A stretch of DNA of 64,000 nt from Moringa oleifera. Its lineage: Eukaryota > Streptophyta > Magnoliopsida > Brassicales > Moringaceae. Each line of letters opens with the position of its first letter. Positions within the stretch are counted from its first letter, which is position 1. Of this stretch, positions 48,601 to 58,726 are shown piece after piece. The notes beneath the pieces are model-generated. The model saw only the letters and a program-made list of their open reading frames with translations, made no database searches and was not told the DNA's origin. The DNA is taken from NCBI GenBank assembly GCA_021397835.1, contig JAJFZO010000344.1, forward strand, positions 7,936,001 through 8,000,000, in the 5' to 3' direction. The translations under genes were made by a program, and so were the position numbers.

Positions 48601-51511
48601 GGATGAATCATTATTTAAAAAAAAAATGAAGAAGAAGAAGCCATGGGCAGACAAATCTCAGGAATTATATTTAGAGAACTGCCATCTGTGCATAGTGAGT
48701 CACCAAGAAGCATCCAGGTGATGATGAGCAACTTCCAACTGGGTAAGCTTTCAATGTAGGATTCCCGCTCCCCTCCCCCTCCCAACTCTTTTTTTTTTTT
48801 GGCTCCTTCTGGTCATTTCTATGAGATCAGCCGTCAGTCCAGCACCTTTCACCCGTTTTTCATTCCTTTTTGCCATCGCTATGAAAGATTATTCCAAATT
48901 TTGGAAGCAAATCATATTTGAAGCAGACAGAGAATTCTTAAAGAACCAATGCACAAAGTACTACAAGAATTTATTATGAAGCATGTGAATGACAGGAAAC
49001 ATATTTCTTAGCAGGAGAAGTGCTTCGAGCTTCTTTTTGCCTCTGGAGGCCTGTCACGAGGAAAATCCTTCCATTTTACAACATTCAAGTCATTGACCAC
49101 TCAAAACTCCTTTGCCATATTCTAAAATACCGACAAGACCAACCATTCATTGGCACTTCAAGCATCTCAAAGGCATACAAGCATAGATAACTAACAGCAT
49201 TCAAGATAACACTGCTTGAATGAACAAAGATTTTTTTTTTTTAAGACAATCCAGGAGGTATCTAGGTCAGGAAATTCGATTAACGGATGGGGGGACCCAT
49301 CCTCCTCAGGACTGTGAATTTAACAACCAAGAACAAACACAATGGCCTTGAATGGAATCGAACTCTAAACTTTACCTACAAGTTGAGATTTGCTTGCAAG
49401 TGGGTTGAACCCCTCAGACTTAAACGCACAAAGAGATTTTATGAGTTAGAAATTACAATATCTAACCAAATCCAATTTATCATAAGGGAAGAAATGCAGT
49501 ACCTTCTGGCTTGTCCTTGTCCTTAGCAAAAACAAGGCCAACAGCATTGCAATTGTACAGACCCCCGTTGTAATGTTGATGATGCTTTGGACTCATCCAC
49601 AAAAAACAACCACTTGTATCACCAACAATAACTGTTTCCTCAGGCATCGCATAATCTGACAAATACAAGAAGTTATCAATTACATTTAGCCATGTGAAGT
49701 TGTGCAAATTACATCACTGAGAGCAAACAAACAAAGTGGTTTTCAATAAACTAGATTCACAGCTTACTTCACATTCATATTGTTAACATGTTCTATAAAA
49801 TTTACAAGAACATTTCTCTATTTTGAAGATAAGTACCAGAAACAAGATACCAACTATAACAGGGATACAAGTAAACTTTACAATACCCAATAGACTGTAA
49901 AATGTAATCCATATCACAGATCAAAAATGCAACCACAGAGTAAGAGGCATTATCAAGAATTAAATTTATGTAAGAAGTACTCACCAATCTCCGCAAGGAC
50001 AGGTCTCATGTCAATAGATTCACCCTAGAGTATTATCCATGTAGCACATCAGCAATGGAAAATAAATGAATATCAATCAAGAAAATAAAAGCATGAAATT
50101 TCTTTCTAATTTAGACAACAGAGCCTGATGAGGATCTCCAACTCACTCCAAACAACATTATCCCAGCAGGGATTCTGCTACCCGAAACCGAGGCTGTGAA
50201 ATCCATAATGTCCATCAAAAACTTGTCAACCAAAGGCCGTTGAGGTTCCTAATACTCATGTTAAAATTATTAAAAAAAAAAAAAAGAGAAAGAGAGTCAA
50301 CATTCTTTCATGCACAAACAATTTTACAGGGCTCTCTATTTGCTGTGTAAAAAGTAAAATAGAAAGAGCAGTGCCATACACAATGAGATGCCTCATCTTA
50401 AAACATCCCCTGCTAGTTGAGATGGAGCATTCATTAAGAGTCACATACTTTCAGTAACATTGAGAAACACACACACACACACACACACACAAAAAAAGGA
50501 AGTGAAAGTAAGCTAAGCTTAAGAAACTTAGGACAGCAAAAGTACCTGTTGTGTGCTGAGCAGTGGAACAGCATCAACTTTCAGTCCAGGAACAAATCCA
50601 ACAACCAACACAATCCCCCAATTAATTTCAGGAATTGTAGGAGGTTCTCCAGGAATTGGACCATCAGACACTTCCCACCTCGCCTACAGAAACATTTTTG
50701 TAAGAAATGGTAACATCTCTTGCTTCCACTTAGGCTTTTTTTTTAATTAAAAAAAAAGGAAAGAAAGAAAGGGATGAAACAGGAAAACGAAACAAACCTC
50801 CGTGAGTTCATCAGTAACAGCATCAGGACCAATGATTCCACTAGCAACACTAGTGATGACCGGGATAGTAGAGCTCAATTTTTGAGTGATCTGCATTGCA
50901 ACCATAACCAAACCAACAGCCTCTTCATTATGTTCAATCATTCATAACAAAACCAAAAAGCATACAACATATTGGAAAAATTGAAAGAACAAAAGGGAAA
51001 AAGAATCCCGCTATTAGGCTCTAAATAAATACAGGATTATGAAAGAAACCTACAAGCTGATGAGTCAGTTGCAAGTTAAATTGCAAGCAGATGAAGGCAA
51101 TGGCAAAGTGTGGACGAATAGGCTGGGAAAGCACCTTATCCACAACCTCGCTTACAGCAAGCTATCAAAAACAACAAATAAATAAGTAAATAAATAAAAA
51201 TAAAATCAAAAATTAGATAGAAAAACCTAGCTAAGGCAAGAAGTTATAACAATTTCAATTCTAATCATATCTACAATCGTTTAGGAAATCAAATAAATTA
51301 GAATCAGATATTGAAATTGTAAATGTCAATTACTTACAGGAAGGTATGGGTTAAGAGATAGAGCAGACGCAAGCTTAGGGCAAGAGAGGATTCGACTGCA
51401 AACTTTGTTCCAGCATTTGTTAACACAGGCTGCAGATGCAAAGGACAAGGCTGGTAACCTTGAAAGTATGTTCTGGAGAATATCATCAGTCACCAGAGAG
51501 AAGCCACCCAT
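45603..51511 (-). CDS. F-box protein with FIST domains (array copy 2)
   Basis: Ten minus-strand exons: 51511-51338, 51161-51054, 50890-50798, 50683-50546, 50248-50147, 50024-49985, 49655-49503, 48158-47980, 46920-46808 and 46047-45603. They give 1545 nt and 514 aa. Exon count and every intron phase match copy 1, and exons 2, 3, 5 and 6 have identical lengths (108, 93, 102, 40), so the two are clear tandem duplicates. The start is the ATG for MGGFSLVTDD. The F-box is DDILQNILSRLPALSFASAA, then CWNKVCSRILSCPKL. FIST regions include PHFAIAF, IIGPDAVTDELTE, VLVVGFVPGLKVDAVPLL, EETVIVGDTSGCFLW, EGHHEILDGQ, DGFGIKPGDSFRFYYSD and VCSAVYLAMSYLPP. It lacks the Lys-rich head of copy 1, and its C-terminal exon has diverged more (SSYCRDESLFG instead of SCCGRGESFFG). 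The frame is fully intact. Confidence 0.9.
50467..50490. repeat. (AC)n microsatellite in intron 4 of F-box/FIST copy 2
   Basis: An AC dinucleotide run of about twelve units between exons 5 and 4 of the minus-strand gene. Confidence 0.85.
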
Positions 51512-52919
51512 CTCTTTCTTCTCGTTCTTCAATGGATTGCTGAATTGCTGCTACAGTCCTATTTATAACGTATGAGTATTAGGGGAAGATGACTAAGAAA
51601 CGACGCCGTCTAATAAACTTGGAAAATAGAATTTGTTAGGAGCAGTTCTGTGTTTTTCATAATCTTGACAGGCGAACCTTCGCATTTAAGGCTATTAATG
51701 AAATTTTGGATTCTCTTCTTTTTTGAGCACCAAGTTTGGATTCTTTGGATTGACTGGTGTTTTTTGTTTTCTCTAACCAGCTATAGTGTTTTTCTAGTGC
51801 TTTCTTTTACCAAGAATCAGTCAGTATGCAGCATATTTGCTGTAATATAAATCACAGAACCTTTTATGCTAAAAAATACAGTCACGTAATTCTATGTACG
51901 TAATTCTAATTCAATGACATAGAATTACATCCCTGAAACACCACAAAAGTTAATCTAAATTTTGAAAAAAAAAAGGTTAAAATTAACATAAGAAGAGGAC
52001 ACATCAGCTTGCTTGTACTATTAAGTCAGTTTTGATCACTTTATGTAGCTATCGATTATCTTTTAAAAAATAATAATAATTTGGCATCAATACAATAGAA
52101 GATTTGTGAGTATTATCACATTAACTTTGACTAGAATATGAAGTTTTTCAAACTATAGACTAACTTCCATCATATTTTAAGGATCAATATAAGTTTTAAA
52201 ATATAGATACGCAATCTTATATCCAACATAAACTTAACAAAGCTTTTGTAATCTACTCTTACTGTTATTACTTTTAGTTTTACCAATTGCTTCTAAACTA
52301 AAAGAAGAGTTTATAAAGATCAACTCCAAATATATATTCATTCTTCCGCTCCCCCCCCCCCCCCCCCCCCACCACCTGGGCGCCCCCCAACGCATTCTCA
52401 GATGAGTAATCCACTTCTTGCTTCAATTTCTTGCAGAAAATTGAAACAAAAAACTAGAAAATATACAAAAACTAATCACCTCTTTGTAACACCCGGTGCA
52501 ATGTACTTGCTCAATTATTATGTTTTTATCAGGACTTTACATGACATCATTCGGAGAGCTGTTCTTAAGAGGGCAAGTAATACCAATTTTGACTTTTTTT
52601 CTGTGCCATGTGAAAGGAATTTGCAAGAAATAAAAGATTTTCCTGAGCTTCCATTTTGCGAGATGAAAACAAACCCAGTGGAAGATAAGATTACATAAAC
52701 TTGTGTGAAAAAAAAAAAAGAAATAGCGCAAGAACTATTAAAACCAATTGAAAGGACTCCAAAGATCAGGCCAACAAACTTCAATAATTTTTGAAATTGG
52801 ATGGATTAATAAAGGTGTGCCAATGGTTAGCAGTTATTCTAACTGGGTAACCAGAGGATATGGCTTCCAATTCTTTATACAATCTGTGATTTTTATTTTT
52901 TAACAATTAATAAATTTTG
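51512..52919. other. Promoter of F-box/FIST copy 2 and AT-rich spacer
   Basis: This holds the copy 2 5' flank with AAACGACGCCGTCT at 51598-51611, then AT-rich DNA, a C20 tract at 52351-52370, and an ORF region near 52.4-52.7 kb with no recognisable features. Confidence 0.5.
52351..52370. repeat. Homopolymer C20 tract
   Basis: Twenty consecutive C residues, followed by ACCACCTGGGCGCCCCCC. Such a GC-pure run is unusual in this AT-rich neighbourhood. Confidence 0.85.
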
Positions 52920-53961
52920 AAATTAGTTACAGAATCACGTCCAATTTGCACGACTACACCTAGCAACAAGAACCCAGGAAAGTTGCCCAAACGAGAAATA
53001 TTAACGATAGGATGCTTAAAGAAAGGGAAAAAAACAAAAGATGTTTGCTATCAAAATAGGAGAAAAAGTACCTCCCAGAGCTTTTCACCAAATCAGCATT
53101 CTTCCTTGCAGGATGGCTCTTTCTGCAACCAGACTGACGTTCCAGACTTCTGAAGTTTTCATAAACGTTACCATGGAAAGATGATGCAGCATCTTGATCC
53201 ATGCAGTAGAAGCAAATGAAATCACCATCTCCAATACTATAACCAACAACTCTCGTGTAGTATCCATCAACACTGTAAAATCCACAACACATCTCTTATT
53301 TTCATCCCCTCAGGGTCTCTATATGAAATCAACAATAAGGGAAAAGGAAGTTGAACTATCGCCAATCAGAACAAGAACACATCAAAACAAATCCCCACCT
53401 TGTCCGTATGAAATGATTAGATACCCTAAACATTAGAAATGCAGTTTCCATATTAAAACCCTAAGGTTATTCTTTCATTTTCTTTATCTGGCACGGATCC
53501 ACTGTTCTCCTAAACCTACTAATGTCAAGAAATAATTTCAAGTTTAAGCATCATCTTAATAATTACCAATTAGATTCCCCAAATCAAATTCCTTCAAGTC
53601 ATTGGAACTGCATCAAAAATTCCAAAAACCTACAAACTTCCCCTTAATTACAAAAATAAACACATAAAGAACATGAAAAGTGCCATGGAACTGAGAATAC
53701 CATCAATACTTGGCCTGCCTACGCATGCGAGCATTACAATTAGAACGTTGTTACCCAATCTCCTAGTCATCTGCATCAATTTGGACACTTATCAGTTAAA
53801 AAGTTAAAATTAAAAAAAAAAAAGGAACAGATTAAGCAGAGATTAGGCATACAAGTTCACGATTCTCCCCCATGGCGCAACCGAGCACCTCTAAAGGCAA
53901 TGGCAAAGTAGCAACCGGTTCAACAGCACACAACCTCGTCGAGAACCGCTTCCGTAGCATC
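52920..53961 (-). pseudogene. Decayed third F-box/FIST copy
   Basis: Minus-strand remnants of the array gene lie in the expected order. An exon 2 relic (53961-53853) reads GCTACGGAAGCGGTTCTCGA and later TTTGCCATTGCC. It keeps a GTATGC donor but has an in-frame TGA at 53922-53920 and is 109 nt instead of 108. An exon 3 relic starts at 53770 after ATGCAG (encoding MTRRLGNNVLIVML). An exon 10 relic (about 53283-52920) includes SVDGYY, GDGDFICFYCMD, then NFRSLERQSGCRKSHP and finally NFPGFLLLG and IGRDSVT, matching PVAGIFCCGEIGRSST-type text in copy 1. Exons 4-9 are missing. It lies upstream of copy 2 on the same strand. Confidence 0.75.
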
Positions 53962-55024
53962 CTTGCAACTAGCATTACAACTACTATAATCTTACAGTTA
54001 CCCAAACGAAAAAGTAATAAATCAAATCAAACATCAATGCACTTGACCTGCGCTAGGTTGCTTTGTAATTCCCCGCTACTTTCCCGCTTGCTATTTGCGT
54101 TCTGGAGGTTCACTGATTGTACGGAAATCGCAAGAGCCTCACGTGCCTTCACGTGACTGGCAAAATCTACCTTCAGTTTTCTTTCCTCCCTTTAAAAAAG
54201 AAAAACACTCCCTCGAACAATTGGCTTATTGGTTTAATAAATAGAAAGCTTCTCTATTTTTATCATGTTTTTTCGTTATTAATATTTAAGCAGACAAACA
54301 TGTCTCTCTTAGCACTTGTCATACCAAAGATATAAAATAATAAGTGAATTTTATTATTTTTCAACATAGATTATATAATTATTTAAAAGTTTAAAACATG
54401 GATTAAAACATTAATCTTGATATTTTGGTTACATGATTTTTTTTTATTACATGCACTTTGAATAAGATTGTTTATGATCTTACTTATATCAATTTTTTAA
54501 TAAAATATAAAATTTTTATAATTTATTATATTAATATAAAATAAATTTTAAGTACTTATGTTATTAAATTATTGCTAATCTCTTTTAAACATTAGCACAT
54601 ATCTAATCACCATGGACCTTATCAAGTTTCAGCACTAAACATAAGCCCAGAATCTTTGAAAGGAAACTCAGCTGGAAAGAACAATGGCAAGATAGTACTA
54701 ATTTAGAGGTCTCAAACCTGATTTATGAAACAAAGCAAGAGCTTGAGAAAGGAAAGCACACAGAGACACCACCGACGCGATTGGGTGGATTGTCATACAA
54801 GAACTAAGGAGTAATAGGATTTGCTATAGCTAACAAAGGGACTACACGCAGAACTTGAAAGGAGAAAGCTTGACATTTCCAGACAGATTACAACATAGGC
54901 AATCCAACATGGGGCTGGTTACAATTCAGAACCAGGGAATTTCTACAAGCAAGCATTACAAGTTTGTCGAATTCCTTCAGGATCTCACAACACAACAGGG
55001 TAAAAACACAAGAATATTGTGTAA
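53962..55024. other. Spacer between the F-box/FIST relic and the SPL gene
   Basis: This mixed AT-rich sequence may include decayed exon 1 of the pseudogene near 54100-54160 and the SPL 3' UTR on the right. No independent gene is supported. Confidence 0.45.
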
Positions 55025-57142
55025 CTATCCCCAGTGGAAGGGAAGTGTTTGAGAAGCTTCGTTGGCAGAGGACAACCCATCAGATCCAATGGGAAACATT
55101 CCTGAGTAATGGTCATTAGCATCCCTACTGTTAGAAACCAGGACTGAATCCATAGGCTCGAAACTGTGTTTGTTGAGACCTGGGCCTAATGGCTGCACCA
55201 GGGAGATTGAGCCAGGCTGCACCAGGGGGATTGAGCTTGGCTGCACCATGTGGCTCAAACTGATCCCAGATGTCTGTGTCTGCGGTGATGACAGAAGAGA
55301 GAGAGCACAATCTGAGTCATGGACTCGAGTTGTCAACCTGTCACAGAACATACTATGGCCACCCCCACTTTCTGACATAGGAACAGCCCTTAGAAGAGGC
55401 TGGCAGATTGAAGCTTCTTGAGATGTTTGATGGTTCAGGCAGGGGCCGTCCCCTGGCAAGAACTGGAATTGTTTCCCTGCTTTGTAGCTGCTACCTGGAG
55501 AGGATCCAAGGAAAAAGTTCTGTCTCTCAGGAGAGTGTAGTGGTCGCTGCTGGTTGTAATGCCTAGCATCCATCTCAGTATTCACAACCCCAGCCCAGGT
55601 AGGGTTCACCACATTGGTAGATGGATAAACATGTGAATTAGACAATGGCAGCAATTGGGTACCTGAAACACCAGAACATGATTTACCCCAGTCTAGAAAG
55701 AAAATGCAAGCCAGGTCGAATCCAGGTTAGGTTTGGCTAAACTAGTTTGCGACTAACCTTGGTAACTGGACAGGAAACTGCCTGGACGCGATAGGGGATC
55801 TGGTTGAGGCTTTCTTCTCCTCCTGTTGTGTCCATCAAGACGTTTCCTGCAGCTTCTCTTTCCCTCATCAAACTCCTCCAGGGAATGAAACCTACAAATC
55901 AGCAGAAGGAACCGTTAAGGAGTTACCCTACAGCAAGTAATGTGCAAAAGCAACACAAAAAATACTGGAGCTTGTCAGTATAAGAATGATTGAAGAAAAG
56001 ACAGGTCAGTGTTTAGTATACACTTTACATAGGACTCAGGATGTTTCCCTGGTGCTTTTTTCCCTGGCACGCCACTCCTCAGGTTACTTTCATCTTTAAC
56101 CATCACTTTCCTTAAAGTTAAAGAGAAAATAGAGTTCAACTTTACACACTAAAGACAGAAAACATTTCTGGATAAGCCAGGCAAAGGCCTTAGGACTTGA
56201 ATAGAACGAAGCCAGAGTTGTAAGGACACGTTACAGGGCTTCTAATACTCAGACTAATAAGACAGCAAAAGAAAATTGGGCAAAAAACAATCATTTCCAG
56301 CAAAAGAAACGTCCAAATGAAACTTTCAGCTTAATTGATGGAGACTATTTTGCCCAGAAATCCTCTGATTTCACACTACCAGTACACATCAAACTTTGAA
56401 TTCAACAGCACAAGAGATATCATGTAATAAATTCCCTTGAATTTGCCTTCTTTGCATCAAACAAACACTGCTTATCAAGATATCGAACTCCAGTTGGAAG
56501 AACAACTAAAGATTATGCCCGTTACTACTCAGAATTGTATCCTAAAATGTTAATTCAAGACCATTACAGCAATATGGGAATGAATTTATTGTTGGTGTTT
56601 CTGAGTTATGAACAAGTTGAGAGGAGAAGCAGCCAGAGAAAATTGAAATCCATGCTTTAGAAAACAAATCATAATCACATTAAGACCAAATCTCTATAAA
56701 TTGATCAGTGGAGAGTTCATGGTTTATACCTGCTGCATTGCTGGCAGAACCGTTGCTTCTGGCCATTAATCATAACCTGAGGAGTCTTTGAATGAAGCTC
56801 ACATACTTTATGGCGCCTGTGGTAGTCCCTACAATTACTGAGGTCTGCATTACAGCCATCAACAAGGCATGACACTGTCTGTGTTCCACTGTTAGCTGCT
56901 CGTGCCCTCTTGGATGATCCTGAAGGTGAAGACTCTGTCTTTGAGATTCCAGGGTCCTTCCACTTATTCATTGATTCATCACCTGAATGACCAACGTGAC
57001 CGAGTTTCAAATCAACTGAAAAATCCTTCCTAGTCCTGGGCCCTCCAAGGGTACTTGACCCATCACTTGCATCTATGTTGGGAACAGCTTCTTGCTCAAA
57101 TTCAGACAAATCCCATGAAGTTGCTTTGAGGTTCCAGTCCAT
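55025..57142 (-). CDS. SQUAMOSA promoter-binding-like transcription factor, SPL13 type
   Basis: Three coding exons on the minus strand: 57142-56730, 55891-55758 and 55662-55025. They give 1185 nt and 394 aa. The start is [20 protein letters not shown], as in SPL13-type proteins. The SBP domain spans about residues 92-167. The first zinc site is C92, C97, C114, H117; the second is C133, C136, H140, C152. The overlapping nuclear signal is [15 protein letters not shown] domains bind GTAC cores in DNA. Later motifs include [14 protein letters not shown] and [12 protein letters not shown], and the protein ends QTLPFHWG, like Arabidopsis SPL13A/B (At5g50570/At5g50670). The last exon carries a miR156 site, so expression should rise as miR156 falls at the juvenile-to-adult change. 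A separate 5' exon near 57.7 kb is likely leader. Confidence 0.94.
55289..55308 (-). promoter_or_regulatory. miR156/157 target site in SPL mRNA
   Basis: The minus strand reads GTGCTCTCTCTCTTCTGTCA, the canonical miR156 recognition sequence of SPL genes, inside the codons for DCALSLLSS in the last exon. It should direct cleavage or translational repression of the transcript by miR156. Confidence 0.95.
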
Positions 57143-57695
57143 AAAATCTATCACTTCAGATTTGTTCTTTCTGTTCTTTTAATTCTTCAGGCCTTATCAA
57201 CCCACAGTCAGTTAGGCTTTCCTTTCACTATTGATATCAATCTTCCAAAGGAAATCATTTCACACTCACATCAAACACATAAGTGCAGAACAGCAAAGCT
57301 GTAGGAAATCAGGATCAGTTCTGAAAATTAACCAAACTAAATCAATCTATTTGAAAGAACAGCCTAATTCACTTTAACTTTCTTTCTGGGTAGCTTAGCT
57401 TTGTCAATTTTGCAAATAAACAAGAACAGAAAGTATAACTAAACAAACAAATATAAACAAATCAGCCAAGCAAGATATACAAAAATGGGCATCTCAAAAA
57501 CACATTGGAGCTTTTAAAAATAAAATAAAGGCAAAACCCCACATCAGAATGTCAATTAAAAATGCCTAGCTAGCAATATAAGAGGAGAATGGCTCCAAGA
57601 AGGGTGGAAGCTGCAGATAAGAAAGGTACTAACTAAAAATAAAAAAATAACAATAAAGAAACAGGAGAAAGAGAAGAAAGAGAGAGAGTACTTAC

Positions 57696-57762
57696 AGTTG
57701 GGTTCAGCATAAGAGGACTGGTTTGCTTTCTCCATCCATTTATTCACTGACATAGATTCCAT
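57696..57762 (-). other. SPL 5' exon with a short upstream ORF
   Basis: An ATG at 57762 opens 22 codons (MESMSVNKWMEKANQSSYAE then PN) ending at a canonical donor, GTAAGT, at 57695. Joining to most acceptors ahead of the MDWN exon gives a stop at once, so it is best read as a leader exon with an upstream ORF. One weak acceptor (after CTGAAG) would instead add an in-frame N-terminal extension. Confidence 0.5.
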
Positions 57763-58507
57763 TAAGAACCAATAAAGTGGGTAGCCAAGGGGAAAAAAAA
57801 AGAAAAAAAAAAACTAAAAGCTACAGCCTGTTTGTGGGTTAAGAAAAATCTCTTCCTGTACCCATTAGCAGAATGCCTATAAGGGTTACACTACAGAAAA
57901 AGAATGGATAATGTATTCAAGTGAAGGAAGACTAGTTAGAAAGACAGCCACAGAGAGAGAGGGGGGGGGGGGGGAGACGAAACTTGGTCTTCCAATGAAG
58001 GGCCAAAAAGAGCTAGATTTGTTTAGTTTCATAAGTTCAGTTCCTTATTTTAATAATTTCTTTTTTCCATATTTAGGGTTTGTTTGAAATCCATCTGTGT
58101 AACTTGAGAAAGGATTATAGGGACAGGCTGTTAGTTCCTTTCAACTTTTATAAGCCAAGGAAAAGAAGTACAAGGATGGATGCTTAGGACAAGGCATGTG
58201 GCATTGTGTTTCACATTTCATGGCATGTCTTTCCTTTGGGCTTCTTTTAAATATCACTTGTACTGTCCCACGCTTCTCCAAGAGAGTTTGTTAAACACCC
58301 ATTAAAAATTTTGGAAGCTCAAAACCCAAAGGTTACAACATTTCCCACTTATGTTAAAAATTGAAACTTGAAAAGCTTAAATTAGATCTTTACCCAGAAA
58401 AAAAGAAACTAATTTGGGGACACCCAGAAAATGCAGCCTACCCCGCCACCCCCCCACCCCCAAAATAAAAAAGCAAGATCAGCTAAAAAGCTTCATTAGC
58501 GCAGCAG
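57763..58507. other. SPL leader / promoter flank
   Basis: On the transcribed minus strand this includes a pyrimidine tract: G14 at 57961-57974 next to (GA)n, read as C and CT runs in the SPL leader or promoter. Nothing else is recognised. Confidence 0.5.
57950..57974. repeat. (GA)n followed by G14
   Basis: A GA-rich run is immediately followed by fourteen G residues at 57961-57974, giving a CT/C tract on the SPL sense strand. Confidence 0.85.
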
Positions 58508-58726
58508 TCAAATTTGAAGCAACTGTGGGACTGATCTAAGTCCTAATCTTTTTCTAGTTGGCTGATCTGCTGCACCAGCACCACCTAACCTGAAAGAAGA
58601 CAAATCTGTATCGAACTTCGAAGCCATCTTCAGTGTTTGGGCAGCAAGAAACCTGTCTCTCTGCATCTTGGCCCATGGCGTATTAACTCCATGCACTGGT
58701 CCGTGCCAATAATGCCCATCACTCAT
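58508..58726 (-). CDS. Small hypothetical protein, 72 aa
   Basis: A true ATG frame of 72 codons: MSDGHYWHGPVHGVNTPWAK, then MQRDRFLAAQTLKMASKFDT, and a basic C-terminus with TRKRLGLRSVPQLL. I do not recognise a family. The composition looks protein-like: Trp, His and Gly are clustered at the start, an amphipathic helix is likely at about 18-40, and there is no signal peptide. It sits alone between the divergent SPL and SAE1 neighbours. The ORF ends at 58508 just before a C-rich stretch. It could be a lineage-conserved micro-protein or the 3' exon of a longer gene. Confidence 0.45.
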   Translation of the reverse strand: MSDGHYWHGPVHGVNTPWAKMQRDRFLAAQTLKMASKFDTDLSSFRLGGAGAADQPTRKRLGLRSVPQLLQI

